This document shows, one piece after another, positions 8,275-17,829 of a stretch of 64,000 nucleotides of DNA (position 1 is its first letter; each line of letters opens with the position of its first letter). Under the pieces are notes generated by a model. That model worked only from the letters and a program-made list of their open reading frames with translations. It searched no databases and was not told where the DNA came from. The DNA is from VXNE01 sp965116625 (lineage in GTDB: Bacteria > Pseudomonadota > Gammaproteobacteria > Pseudomonadales > Azotimanducaceae), in contig OZ220717.1 of NCBI GenBank assembly GCA_965116625.1, positions 1,922,001 to 1,986,000 of the forward strand. The letters are read 5' to 3'. The position numbers were made by a program, and so were the translations under genes.

Positions 8275-9063
8275 CTATCCATTTGCATCCACCTGAAAGA
8301 GCTCGCGCAAGGCGGTACCGGGGTCATTGGCGCGCATGAACGCTTCGCCCACGAGAAAGGCTTCGACCCCGGCGTCGCGCATGCGCCGGACATCCTCCCG
8401 GGTGCGGATGCCGCTCTCCGTCACCACGGTCGTTCCCGCCGGCACCCTGGACAGCAGCGACAAGGTGGTTTCCAGGGAGGTGTCGAATGTCCTGAGGTCG
8501 CGGTTGTTGATGCCGAGCAGGGGCGGTGCCACCTTGAGGGCGCCATCGAGTTCGCGTGCATTGTGCACTTCCACCAGCGCGTCGAAGCCGAGTTGCGCGG
8601 CGAGTGCGGTGAGCGATGCGAGCTGTTCCGGGTCCAGGACGGCGGCGATCAGCAGGACACAGTCCGCGCCGAGGTCCCGTGCCTCGAATACCTGGTATTC
8701 GTCGATGACGAAGTCCTTGCGCAACAGGGGGAGCTTCGATGCGGCTCTCGCCGTCGCCAGGTGTTCGTCCGAACCCCGGAAAAAGGCCTCGTCGGTCAGG
8801 ACGGACAGGCAGGCGGCACCTGCGGCCTCGTAGCTGGCGGCGATGGCGGCCGGGTCGAAGTCATCGCGGATCACGCCCCTGCTCGGCGATGCTCTCTTCA
8901 TTTCCGCGATCACGGCGGGCCTTTCGCGTTTGATGGCGGCAGCGAAGCCGCGCGCTGGAACAGCGGACTCGGCAGCGGCGCGCACATCGGCCAGGGGCCG
9001 TTGGCGCCGCCGATCCGCCAGTTCGTCCGCCTTGTGAGACAGTATTCGGTCGAGGACCGTCAT
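8275..9063 (-). CDS. trpC: Indole-3-glycerol-phosphate synthase
   Basis: Closes the indole ring of carboxyphenylamino-deoxyribulose phosphate to give indole-3-glycerol phosphate, fourth step of tryptophan synthesis. The 262-aa TIM barrel shows the standard motifs: AEMKRASPSRG (phosphate/substrate lysine), LSVLTDEAFFRGS, LLRKDFVIDEYQ, LVEVHNARE, LGINNRDLRTF and TESGI near the end. It is monofunctional, with no fused TrpF. The ATG at 9063 overlaps the trpD stop codon as ATGA, so the two are translationally coupled. Confidence 0.96.
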   Translation of the reverse strand: MTVLDRILSHKADELADRRRQRPLADVRAAAESAVPARGFAAAIKRERPAVIAEMKRASPSRGVIRDDFDPAAIAASYEAAGAACLSVLTDEAFFRGSDEHLATARAASKLPLLRKDFVIDEYQVFEARDLGADCVLLIAAVLDPEQLASLTALAAQLGFDALVEVHNARELDGALKVAPPLLGINNRDLRTFDTSLETTLSLLSRVPAGTTVVTESGIRTREDVRRMRDAGVEAFLVGEAFMRANDPGTALRELFQVDANG

Positions 9064-10097
9064 TGACCCTGCGACAGGCTCGCCAACTGGCTCGACAGGC
9101 GCGCCAGCTCCTGCATGCGCTCGGCGGCCAATCCCGACCCGATCGCGTCCTGCGCCATCGCCACGCCATCGGCCAGGTTGGGAGCGACTCCCGATGCATA
9201 GATCGCCGCACCGGCGTTCAGCGCCACGACGTCCGACGCGGCTTCGTTCTCCTGGCTGAAGGCGGCCCTGATCAGCGCCAGGCTCTCGGCTGGGGACCCC
9301 GCTTTCAGCGTCTCGGTCGAATGGGTTGTCATGCCGAAATCGCGCGGATGGATGGAGTACTCGGTAATCTCGCCGGACCGGCACTCAACGACGCGGGACG
9401 ATCCCGAGACGGAGATTTCGTCGAGGCCGTCACTGTGCACGATCAGCACGTGCTCGGCACCCAGCAGCGCGGCTACTTCGCTCAGGGTCCGCTGCCAGGC
9501 AGGCGCGAAGACGCCGATCACCTGGCGCTTCGCGTTGGCCGGGTTGGTCAGCGGACCGAGCAGGTTAAACACGGTGCGCACACCGAGTTCGGCCCGGACG
9601 GGCCCGGCGTGCCGCATGGCACTGTGATGTGCCTGCGCGAACATGAAGCCGATCCCGGCCTCGGTAATGCAACGCGCGATCTGTTCGGGACGCAGCGACA
9701 GGTCAACGCCTGCGGCTTCGAGCACATCGGCGCTCCCGCTGGCGCTGGTCATCCCCCGGTTGCCGTGCTTCGCGACATGCGCACCGGCGGCGGCGGCCAC
9801 GAAGGCCGCAGCGGTGGAGATGTTGAACAGCTTGGCGGAACCGCTGCCACCGGTGCCCGCGGTATCGACAAGGTGCGGCGCCGCCACGTCCACCTTGAGG
9901 CTGACGGCGCGCATGGCCTCGGCGGCGCCGGCAATCTCCGCCGCCGTCTCGCCTGCGGTTCGAAGCGCCATCAGCACGCCCGCGATCTGTGCGGGTGTCG
10001 CGTCGCCGGCCATGATGATGTGGAACACGTCCCGCGATTCCTCGCGGGAGAGATGTTCGCCGTTGGTCAGGCGCTCGAGAGCTTCGCGTATGTCCAT
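9060..10097 (-). CDS. trpD: Anthranilate phosphoribosyltransferase
   Basis: Transfers phosphoribose from PRPP to anthranilate. The 345-aa protein has the helical N-terminal domain and the PRPP-binding glycine loop DTAGTGGSGSAKLFNIST near residues 78-95, followed by KHGNRGMTSASGSADVLEA. The usual KHGNRxxSSxxG is slightly altered (GMTSASG), which is tolerated variation. It lies in the order trpG-trpD-trpC, as in pseudomonads, with trpE, trpF and trpBA elsewhere. It overlaps trpC by 4 bp and follows trpG by 32 bp. Confidence 0.96.
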   Translation of the reverse strand: MDIREALERLTNGEHLSREESRDVFHIIMAGDATPAQIAGVLMALRTAGETAAEIAGAAEAMRAVSLKVDVAAPHLVDTAGTGGSGSAKLFNISTAAAFVAAAAGAHVAKHGNRGMTSASGSADVLEAAGVDLSLRPEQIARCITEAGIGFMFAQAHHSAMRHAGPVRAELGVRTVFNLLGPLTNPANAKRQVIGVFAPAWQRTLSEVAALLGAEHVLIVHSDGLDEISVSGSSRVVECRSGEITEYSIHPRDFGMTTHSTETLKAGSPAESLALIRAAFSQENEAASDVVALNAGAAIYASGVAPNLADGVAMAQDAIGSGLAAERMQELARLSSQLASLSQGQ

Positions 10098-10129
10098 GTC
10101 TCAACTAACTCCGTTTCGGGCGGTGCGGG

Positions 10130-10708
<579 letters not shown>

Positions 10709-10717
10709 GCACGCATC

Positions 10718-11161
10718 CTACAGTCCCTGCCGGCGCGCCACCATCAGCGACACTTCCTGCGTAAGCACCACCGTGCCGGCGTCATCGGTCACCGTGTCCG
10801 CGAGCCGGACGATGCCGATATCGGTGCGGGTGGCGGAGTCGCGTTTCTCCACGCAGCGTGTCTCGTAGGTGAGCGTCGTGCCCGCGCGGGCGGGATTCGG
10901 CAGCCGCAGCTTGTCCTTGCCTAGCATGGCGACCACCCGGATCGGGTCCGGGTGATCGAAAAAGAGCCGCGTGCAGATGGCGAAGAGGTGGGCGGACGAG
11001 GCCACCAGTTCGCCGAACACGGATGCGCGGGCGGCGTCCGGGTCGATGTGGAAAGGCTGGGGATCCCAGGCCTGCGCGAACTGGATGATGTCGGCTTCAG
11101 AGAGGGGATACGTGCCTACGGTCCAACGATGGTCGAGGGAGATGTCTTCGTAGTAACGCAT
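10718..11161 (-). CDS. MaoC-like (hotdog-fold) dehydratase
   Basis: A 147-aa hotdog-fold protein of the MaoC/(R)-hydratase family, which adds water to enoyl-CoA thioesters. The hydratase-2 style motif DPQPFHIDPDAARASVFGELVASSAHL carries the Asp/His pair, and a C-terminal strand VVLTQEVSLMVARR completes the fold. The start at 11161 (MRYYEDISLDHRW) matches the family N-terminus; an in-frame ATG 30 bp further upstream is possible. It sits between bioB and trpG in a tight operon. The true substrate is unknown and stand-alone members may bind other thioesters. Confidence 0.8.
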   Translation of the reverse strand: MRYYEDISLDHRWTVGTYPLSEADIIQFAQAWDPQPFHIDPDAARASVFGELVASSAHLFAICTRLFFDHPDPIRVVAMLGKDKLRLPNPARAGTTLTYETRCVEKRDSATRTDIGIVRLADTVTDDAGTVVLTQEVSLMVARRQGL

Positions 11162-11209
11162 CGCGCCCGGTTCGCTCGTCCCGCGCACCATCGCGCGGGT
11201 CCGGGGGAG

Positions 11210-12172
11210 TCAGGGCGCCTGCGGCGCGATGCCCAGTTCGTCGAACATCGCCATGTCCGAGTCGAAGCTCGGGTTCGGCGTTGTCAGCAGGCGGTCGCCG
11301 CAGAAGATCGAGCCGGCGCCGGCGAGGAAGCAGAGTGCCTGCGCCTCCTCCGACAGATCGGTGCGTCCCGCCGAAAGGCGAATGACCGAACCCGGCATGA
11401 GTATGCGTGCAACGGCGATACAGCGAACCGTTTCCAGCGGGGAGATCGTCTCTGCGCCGTACATTGGCGTTCCCTGGGCCTGCACGAGGTTATTGATCGG
11501 CACGGACTCCGGGTGTTCCGGCAGGTTGGCCAACTGCACAAGCAGACCGGCGCGGTCCTCGCGCGTCTCACCCATGCCGACAATGCCGCCGCAACAGACC
11601 TTCATCCCGGCATCCCGCACGTGCGCAAGCGTATCGAGACGGTCCTGGTAGGTTCGCGTCGTGATCACTTCGCCGTAGTAGTCGGGGGAGGTGTCCAGGT
11701 TGTGGTTGTAGTAGTCGAGACCCGCATCCGCGAGCGCGTGCGCCTGGTCATCCGTCAGCATGCCCAGCGTTACGCAGGTCTCCATCTCCAGGTTCTTCAC
11801 CGCCCGCACAAGCTCGCACACCTTGTGCGTCTGGGAATTGGTGGGACTGCGCCACGCGGCGCCCATGCAGAATCGGGTTGCGCCCGCAGCGCGGGCCTTC
11901 TTTGCCGCCCTGATGACGTCTCCCACTGGCAACAGGTTGTGCATGTCGACGCCGGTGTCGTAGTGGATGCTCTGCGGGCAGTACTTGCAGTCCTCGGGAC
12001 AGCCGCCGGTCTTGATGCTGAGCAGCGTGCTGATCTGCACTTCGTTCGCCGAGTGGTGCGCCCGGTGGATCGACTGTGCGGCGAACAGCAGGTCGTTGAG
12101 CGGCCGCTCGAACAGCGCCATCGCTTCGTTGATGGTCCAGTCGTGCCTGATGCCCTGTTCGCTCAAATCCAT
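11210..12172 (-). CDS. bioB: Biotin synthase
   Basis: Radical-SAM enzyme inserting sulfur into dethiobiotin to make biotin. The 320-aa protein has the radical-SAM cysteines C58, C62 and C65 (GGCPEDCKYC), and the further conserved cysteines that hold the [2Fe-2S] cluster appear in RFCMGAAW, METCVTLGML and KVCCGGIVGMGE. PINNLVQAQGTPM and RLSAGRTDL are also typical. It is the first gene of a six-gene minus-strand operon ending in DUF1801; the other bio genes are not in this window. A lipoprotein gene diverges from it. Confidence 0.97.
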   Translation of the reverse strand: MDLSEQGIRHDWTINEAMALFERPLNDLLFAAQSIHRAHHSANEVQISTLLSIKTGGCPEDCKYCPQSIHYDTGVDMHNLLPVGDVIRAAKKARAAGATRFCMGAAWRSPTNSQTHKVCELVRAVKNLEMETCVTLGMLTDDQAHALADAGLDYYNHNLDTSPDYYGEVITTRTYQDRLDTLAHVRDAGMKVCCGGIVGMGETREDRAGLLVQLANLPEHPESVPINNLVQAQGTPMYGAETISPLETVRCIAVARILMPGSVIRLSAGRTDLSEEAQALCFLAGAGSIFCGDRLLTTPNPSFDSDMAMFDELGIAPQAP

Positions 12173-12267
12173 TTCCTGCCGGAGACTTTGGCGCGTGAGC
12201 CTACTGAAACGGGCACGGGAAGGCTACCGATGTTGCTTGTCAGGCATGATCCGCCGCAGGATGCGCG

Positions 12268-13449
12268 ATGAGAACTGCCGCAACGACCCCCGTAGCGATG
12301 CCCTGCAAGCGAATTGACAGAGTTGGCCCGGTCTTCGTGGCGTGGGCGCGCGCCTGGCGGATCGGCGCGGTGTTGACCGTGTCATCGCTCGCGGGCGGTT
12401 GCGCGGCATTTCAGTACTACACCCAGGCGGCGGTCGGGCAGCTTGAAGTCCTCCGGACCAGCCGGCCGGTGGAGTTTGTCATCGCGCATCCCGACACGGA
12501 GGAGGGGCTCCGGGAGCGTCTGCGGGTAGCGGAGGGGATCGTCGGGTTTGCGGAGTCGGAGCTCGGACTCGACGCGGGAAAGAGCTACCGGCGTTATGCC
12601 GCGATCGGCCGGCCGTTTGTCGTCTGGAACCTGTTCGCCGCGCCGCCGCTGTCCCTCGATAGCCTGCACTGGTGCTATCCCTTCGTCGGCTGCGTGCCGT
12701 ATCGGGGCTACTTCAATCGGGACGCCGCCCTGAGGGAGGAAGCGCGACTGGAGCGACGCGGCTATGAGACCTACGTCGCGGGCGTCTCCGCGTACTCCAC
12801 CCTGGGGTGGTTCGACGATCCCCTGTTGAGCACGTTCATCGGCTGGTCGGAACCTCGACTGGCGGAACTCCTGCTGCACGAGATCTCACACCAGCGGATA
12901 TGGGTGCGGGACGACGCGTCTTTCAATGAGTCGTTCGCAACGTTCGCCGGCGAGACGGGCGCGCGGCTCTGGTTCCGGAAGAGCGGCCGGGAAGGGGAGT
13001 TCGACGCCTATCTCGCCTCCGGCCAGGGCTGGCAGCGCTTCCGGGCCTTGCTGCTCGCGACCAGGGCGAGGCTGGAGTCGGTGTATCGGCAAGGGGGCGA
13101 CGAGGAGTTGCAATACCGGGAGAAAGCCCGGGTGTTCGAAGAACTCCGGCGCTGTTATCGGCAGCACCGGCCATCGCTGGGCGGTGGCGCTTTCGACGAA
13201 CTCGTGGAAGCCGTCAACAACGCTTACCTGGGTGCGTTGGGCACCTACACCGACTGGTACCCGGCCTTTGCGGCGTTGTACCGGCAGGCGGGCGGCTGGA
13301 CGGCTTTCCTGGACGCTGTCGATGCCCTTGCCGCGCTCGCCCCGGAAGAGAGGACTGACTCGCTTGCGTCGCTAGACTCCGGGCGCCATGTCCGGGAAAG
13401 CGAACTTGGCGTGGTCAGGTGCGATGGCTTGAATACGCTGGTTCCGTGA
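12268..13449 (+). CDS. Putative zinc aminopeptidase, lipoprotein
   Basis: A 393-aa protein of the putative aminopeptidase family (Pfam Aminopep). A basic N-terminus and hydrophobic stretch end in the lipobox LAGGC with C45, so it is probably a periplasmic-facing lipoprotein. YYTQAAVGQLEVLRTSRPVE just after it is the family's conserved opening, and the zinc-binding HEISH is at residues 204-208 with a downstream NESFATFAGETGAR supplying the third ligand. Catalytic activity of this family is, to my knowledge, predicted rather than shown. Divergent from bioB; independent of the cox-like operon that follows 128 bp later. Confidence 0.85.
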   Translation: MRTAATTPVAMPCKRIDRVGPVFVAWARAWRIGAVLTVSSLAGGCAAFQYYTQAAVGQLEVLRTSRPVEFVIAHPDTEEGLRERLRVAEGIVGFAESELGLDAGKSYRRYAAIGRPFVVWNLFAAPPLSLDSLHWCYPFVGCVPYRGYFNRDAALREEARLERRGYETYVAGVSAYSTLGWFDDPLLSTFIGWSEPRLAELLLHEISHQRIWVRDDASFNESFATFAGETGARLWFRKSGREGEFDAYLASGQGWQRFRALLLATRARLESVYRQGGDEELQYREKARVFEELRRCYRQHRPSLGGGAFDELVEAVNNAYLGALGTYTDWYPAFAALYRQAGGWTAFLDAVDALAALAPEERTDSLASLDSGRHVRESELGVVRCDGLNTLVP

Positions 13450-13577
13450 TCCCGTGACCTGACCGCCAGGCCCTGATCGGTTGTCGGCAGCGGGCAGGTG
13501 CAGGTGTTGCTCCATACGTACATTCGTGCGACATTGGCGCAGTCGAGACCGGTGCCGAGTGTCGAGGGGGAGGAGCC

Positions 13578-14150
13578 TTGGAGCAACTGGGCGAACACTC
13601 GATCCCAGCACCCCGCGAGCGGGTGTGGGAGGCGCTCAACGATCCGGCGATCCTGCGCCAGTGCATAGAGGGTTGCCAGCGTTTCGAGCGGATCGGCGAC
13701 GACCGGTACGCCACCGAAGTCATGGCGAAGGTCGGACCCGTGCGGGCGACTTTCAGGGGCACCGTTTCCCTCGTCGACATCAATCCCCCCGAGAGCTATG
13801 GCCTGGAACTCGCCGTCAACAGCGGCGCTGCGGGTTTCGGCAAGGGCACGGCATCCGTGACCCTGACGGATACCGACGAGGGGACCCTGCTCCGATACAC
13901 GGCGACCGGAACCGTGGGCGGCAAACTCGCCCAGATCGGTCAGCGGCTGATCGATGTCGCGGCGCGCAAGACTGCGGACGGGTTCTTCGAAACGTTCGCA
14001 GGGCTCGTGGCCGTCGATCCGGCCGAGCCGGAAGCAAAGCCGGACACAGCGGACAGTGGCCGCGCCAGCGCCGGCAACGCCTGGCGGACGCGTCTGGCAT
14101 GGGGGGCGGGATTGGCGTTATTGTTGGTAGCCGCGTTCATTCTTCTATAG
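13578..14150 (+). CDS. coxG: CoxG-type SRPBCC protein with C-terminal membrane anchor
   Basis: A 190-aa protein of the carbon-monoxide-dehydrogenase subunit G family. Residues 1-150 form an SRPBCC/START-like domain (IPAPRERVWEALNDPAILRQC, then GKGTASVTL and KLAQIGQRLIDVAARK). A charged linker leads to a C-terminal transmembrane helix (WGAGLALLLVAAFILL). In aerobic CO dehydrogenase systems CoxG anchors the enzyme to the inner membrane. The start is a TTG after GGGGGAGGAG. It leads the coxG-S-L-M operon, with the coxS GTG 16 bp after its stop, which fits a membrane-anchoring role for the molybdenum hydroxylase. Confidence 0.88.
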   Translation: MEQLGEHSIPAPRERVWEALNDPAILRQCIEGCQRFERIGDDRYATEVMAKVGPVRATFRGTVSLVDINPPESYGLELAVNSGAAGFGKGTASVTLTDTDEGTLLRYTATGTVGGKLAQIGQRLIDVAARKTADGFFETFAGLVAVDPAEPEAKPDTADSGRASAGNAWRTRLAWGAGLALLLVAAFILL

Positions 14151-14166
14151 CCGGGGGAGGTTTCAG

Positions 14167-14625
14167 GTGGAAGTTACGTTTACGGTCAACGGTGCATCGC
14201 ACACCCTGGATGTGCCGGACAACGCGTTGCTGGTCGAGGTGCTCCGCGAACGCCTTGGCCTCACCGGCACCCACGTCGGGTGCGACACGAGCCAGTGCGG
14301 CGCCTGCGTGGTGCACATGAACGGGCGTGCGGTGAAGTCGTGCACGGTTCTGGCAGGGCAGGCGGACGGTGCCGACGTGACCACGATCGAGGGTATCGGC
14401 ACGGCGGACGCGCTGCATCCGATGCAGGAGGCCTTCCGTGACTGTCACGCCCTGCAGTGCGGGTTCTGTACGCCGGGCATGATCATGGCAGCCATTGACC
14501 TGGTGCAGACGTCGGAGGACCTCGACGAGCAGGCGGTCCGCGACGGGCTGGAGGGCAACCTCTGCCGTTGCACGGGGTATCACAACATCGTCCGTGCGGT
14601 GCTCGCCGCGCGCGACAACATGTAG
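14167..14625 (+). CDS. Molybdenum hydroxylase small subunit, two [2Fe-2S] clusters (CoxS-like)
   Basis: A 152-aa electron-transfer subunit of the xanthine-oxidase family. The N-terminal plant-ferredoxin-type cluster is held by C39, C44, C47 and C59; the second, helical-domain cluster by C98, C101, C133 and C135 (QCGFCTPGM and NLCRCTGYH). All eight ligands are present. The start is a GTG after a GGGGGAGG ribosome-binding site. It passes electrons from the molybdenum centre of the large subunit to FAD in the medium subunit. Confidence 0.94.
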   Translation: MEVTFTVNGASHTLDVPDNALLVEVLRERLGLTGTHVGCDTSQCGACVVHMNGRAVKSCTVLAGQADGADVTTIEGIGTADALHPMQEAFRDCHALQCGFCTPGMIMAAIDLVQTSEDLDEQAVRDGLEGNLCRCTGYHNIVRAVLAARDNM

Positions 14626-14648
14626 GCGGGGACGAGGAGGAGACGAGC

Positions 14649-17003
14649 ATGGCTGACAACGGGACAGGCATCGGCGCAGCCGTCAAGCGCAAGGAAGACA
14701 TTCGTTTCATTACCGGTGCTGGTCGATACACCGATGACATCGACCAGTCCGGCCAGGCCTACGCGGTGTTCCTGCGGTCGCCGCACGCGCGCGCGACCAT
14801 CGGCGGCATCGATACCAGTGCCGCGTTGCAGGTCCCGGGCGTGGTCGCCGTCTATACCGGCGCGGACCTCGCGGCGGACGGTATCGGCGACCTGCCGTGC
14901 GGTTGGCTCGTGAAGTCGAAGGACGGCTCCGACATGATTCAGCCGCCCCATCCGCCTCTGGCGGTGGAACGGGTCAATTACGTCGGCGAACCTTACGGAA
15001 TCGTCATTGCCGACTCGCTGCAAGCCGCGCGGGACGGCGCGGAGGCGGTCGCCGCGGACTTCGAGGACCTGCCAGCGGTGGTGGACGTGGCGACCGCCGA
15101 TGAGGGCGACCAATTGCATGAATCGGTCCCGGGCAACCAGTGCTACGACTGGGAGCTTGGCGACAAGGCGGCCACCGATGCCGCCTTCGCCAACGCGGAC
15201 CATGTCGCTTCGCTCGACATCGTCAACAACCGCCTCATTCCCAACGCCATGGAACCCCGCGCCGCCGTCGGCGACTACGATGCGGCGTCGGGTGTCTATA
15301 CGCTCTACACGACGTCCCAGAACCCGCACCTCGAGCGCCTGGTGCTGGCCGCCTTCGTGCAGGTCGCGCCGGAGTCGAGGTTGCGGGTCGTGTCGCCCGA
15401 TGTCGGCGGCGGTTTCGGCTCCAAGATCTTCGTCTACGCGGAGGAAACCGCGGTGATATGGGCCGCGGGCAAGCTGCGGCGCGCCGTCAAATGGCGGGCG
15501 GACCGTTCCGAATCTTTCCTGGCGGACGCCCACGGCCGCGATCACGTCACGAAGGCGGAGCTGGCCCTGTCGTCCGACGGCACGTTCCTGGGACTCCGGG
15601 TCAAGACCATCGCCAACATGGGCGCCTATCTCTCGACGTTCGCGTCGAGCGTGCCGACTTACCTCTACGGCACGTTGATGGCCGGGCAGTACAAGACGCC
15701 GGCGATCTACGTCGAAGTCCGAGCCATGTTCACGAATACCGCGCCGGTGGACGCCTATCGTGGTGCGGGCCGGCCCGAAGCGACGTACGTAGTGGAGCGG
15801 CTGGTCGAGACCGCGGCCCGGGACCTTTCCATGGACCCGGCGGAGATCCGGCGCAGGAATTTCATCCAGCCGGAGGACTTTCCTTACGCCACTCCGGTCG
15901 CGCTCACCTACGACACCGGCGACTACCAGGCGAGCCTGGACAAGGCGCTGCAGCACATCGACTACCAGGGTTTCGCCGCCCGGCGCGCCGCGTCGGAAGC
16001 GAACGGCAACAGGCGCGGCATCGGCTTTTCAAGCTACATCGAGGCGTGCGGCCTCGCGCCGTCCCAGGTGGCCATTTCGCTGGGAGCGGGCGTCGGCCTG
16101 TTCGAAAGCGCGGAAGTGCGGGTCAACGTCACCGGATCGGTGACCGTCATTACCGGCTCGCACAGCCACGGCCAAGGGCACGAGACGACGTTCGCGCAGG
16201 TGGTGTCCGACCGCCTTGGGATCCCCCTGGACGACGTGGAGGTCGTCCATGGCGATACGGCGCGCTCGGACTACGGTCTCGGCACGTATGGCTCGCGCTC
16301 CATCGCGGTGGGCGGGTCCGCGCTGATCAGGGCGACGGACAAGATCGTCGCCAAGGGCAAGAAGATCGTCGCGCACAACTTCGAGACGACCGAGGACAAT
16401 ATCGACTTCACCGACGGCATATTTGCGGAGCGCGAGTCGAACCGGTCGATGGCGTTCGCCGAGGTGGCTTTCGCTGCCTATGTCCCGGCCAACTTTCCGC
16501 TCGACGAACTGGAGCCGGGGTTGTCCGAAAAGGCGTTTTACGATCCGGGCAACTTCACCTATCCCGCCGGGACGCACATCTGCGAGGTGGAGATCGACGG
16601 GGAGACGGGCGAAACCAGCATCGCGGCCTTTGTCGCGGTGGACGACTTCGGCCATGTCATCAACCCGATGATCGTCGAAGGGCAGGTCCACGGCGGGTTA
16701 TGCCAGGGGATCGGCCAGGCGTTGCTCGAACACGGCGTCTATGACGACGCGGGACAGCTCGTGACCGGCTCCTACATGGACTACTGCATGCCGCGGGCGG
16801 ACGACGTGCCGAGCTTCACGGTGGATACCACCGTGACGCCGTGCACCCACAATCCGCTGGGCGTCAAGGGATGCGGAGAGGCGGGCGCGATCGGCGCCAC
16901 GGCGGCGGTGATGAACGCCGTCACCGATGCGCTGGGGGTGAAGAGCCTGCCGATGCCGGCGACACCGGAAACCGTTTGGAAGGCGCTCGGCAGCGCCGGT
17001 TAG
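14649..17003 (+). CDS. Molybdenum hydroxylase large subunit, form II (CoxL-like)
   Basis: A 784-aa molybdopterin-binding subunit of the xanthine dehydrogenase/CO dehydrogenase family. The start at 14649 (MADNGTGIGAAVKRKEDIRF) matches the family and follows GAGGAGGAGACGAGC. The cofactor motif DVGGGFGSK is at residues 251-259 and the catalytic glutamate is E744 in KGCGEAGAIG. The active-site loop at residues 369-375 is AYRGAGR, the form II signature, not the AYxCSFR loop of true CO dehydrogenase. The enzyme should therefore hydroxylate an aldehyde, purine or N-heterocycle rather than oxidise CO efficiently; substrate unknown. Confidence 0.93.
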   Translation: MADNGTGIGAAVKRKEDIRFITGAGRYTDDIDQSGQAYAVFLRSPHARATIGGIDTSAALQVPGVVAVYTGADLAADGIGDLPCGWLVKSKDGSDMIQPPHPPLAVERVNYVGEPYGIVIADSLQAARDGAEAVAADFEDLPAVVDVATADEGDQLHESVPGNQCYDWELGDKAATDAAFANADHVASLDIVNNRLIPNAMEPRAAVGDYDAASGVYTLYTTSQNPHLERLVLAAFVQVAPESRLRVVSPDVGGGFGSKIFVYAEETAVIWAAGKLRRAVKWRADRSESFLADAHGRDHVTKAELALSSDGTFLGLRVKTIANMGAYLSTFASSVPTYLYGTLMAGQYKTPAIYVEVRAMFTNTAPVDAYRGAGRPEATYVVERLVETAARDLSMDPAEIRRRNFIQPEDFPYATPVALTYDTGDYQASLDKALQHIDYQGFAARRAASEANGNRRGIGFSSYIEACGLAPSQVAISLGAGVGLFESAEVRVNVTGSVTVITGSHSHGQGHETTFAQVVSDRLGIPLDDVEVVHGDTARSDYGLGTYGSRSIAVGGSALIRATDKIVAKGKKIVAHNFETTEDNIDFTDGIFAERESNRSMAFAEVAFAAYVPANFPLDELEPGLSEKAFYDPGNFTYPAGTHICEVEIDGETGETSIAAFVAVDDFGHVINPMIVEGQVHGGLCQGIGQALLEHGVYDDAGQLVTGSYMDYCMPRADDVPSFTVDTTVTPCTHNPLGVKGCGEAGAIGATAAVMNAVTDALGVKSLPMPATPETVWKALGSAG

Positions 17004-17015
17004 GGAGGAAACTCG

Positions 17016-17807
17016 ATGTACCAGTTCAACTATCGCAGGGCATCCAGCGTGGAACAGGCGGCGGACCTCCAGGCAAGCGCCGGGGACGGCGTCTATCTCG
17101 CCGGCGGCATGACGTTGATTCCCACCTTGAAACAGCGCCTGGCGGCACCGTCGGATGTCATCGACGTAGGCGGCCTTGAGGCTCTGCGCGGTATCGATGT
17201 CGGCGCGACCGTGCGCATCGGTGCCCTCACCACCCACGCGGAAGTCGCCGCATCCGCCGACGTGCGCGGCGCCATACCCGCACTTGCAGACCTGGCGGAG
17301 GGAATCGGCGATGCGCACGTGCGCAATCGGGGCACCATCGGCGGCTCGGTGGCCAACAGCGATCCGGCGGCGGACTACCCGGCGGCGGTCGTCGGGCTTG
17401 GCGCCACGGTGCATACCAATCGCCGCTCCATTGCCGGCGACGACTTCTTCACGGACCTGTTCGAGACGGCCCTCGACGAAGGCGAGATCATCACCTCGGT
17501 CGAGTTCCCGGTCCCGGCAAGGGCGGCATACGCGAAGTTCCCGAACCCGGCCTCGCGCTACGCCATCGTCGGCGTGATGGTGGCGGAAGTCGGCGGCACG
17601 GTGCGCGTGGGCGTCACGGGCGCCGGGCCTTGCGCCTTCCGGTCGGCGGAACTCGAGGCTGCGCTGGCCGGAGGACTATCGGTCGCCGCCCTGGATGGCG
17701 TTTCCGTTCCCAGCGGCAACTTCAACTCGGACTTGCACGCCTCGGCGGAATACCGCGCCCATCTCGTCGTCGTGATGGCGAGGAGGGCGGTGAAGGCATT
17801 GGCCTGA
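17016..17807 (+). CDS. Molybdenum hydroxylase FAD subunit (CoxM-like)
   Basis: A 263-aa FAD-binding medium subunit. The two FAD pyrophosphate motifs are clear: YLAGGMTLIP near residues 27-36 and RNRGTIGGSVANSDPAAD near residues 105-122; the remainder is the CO-dehydrogenase-flavoprotein C-terminal domain. It is 12 bp downstream of the large subunit and closes the operon G-S-L-M. It would accept electrons from the small subunit and pass them to quinone or another acceptor. No maturation gene (xdhC/coxF or a cofactor-sulfurylating gene) follows, so maturation must be provided elsewhere. Confidence 0.93.
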   Translation: MYQFNYRRASSVEQAADLQASAGDGVYLAGGMTLIPTLKQRLAAPSDVIDVGGLEALRGIDVGATVRIGALTTHAEVAASADVRGAIPALADLAEGIGDAHVRNRGTIGGSVANSDPAADYPAAVVGLGATVHTNRRSIAGDDFFTDLFETALDEGEIITSVEFPVPARAAYAKFPNPASRYAIVGVMVAEVGGTVRVGVTGAGPCAFRSAELEAALAGGLSVAALDGVSVPSGNFNSDLHASAEYRAHLVVVMARRAVKALA

Positions 17808-17829
17808 CCGGGGTCGTCGCTTCCTGAAG

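Noticed and set aside
14580..15956. 458-codon minus-strand frame antisense to the molybdenum hydroxylase large subunit
   Set aside because: Shadow of a strongly coding plus-strand gene; no motif or ribosome-binding site.
14649..17003. True CO dehydrogenase (form I coxL)
   Set aside because: The active-site loop is AYRGAGR instead of AYxCSFR, so CO oxidation is not supported despite CoxG/S/M neighbours.
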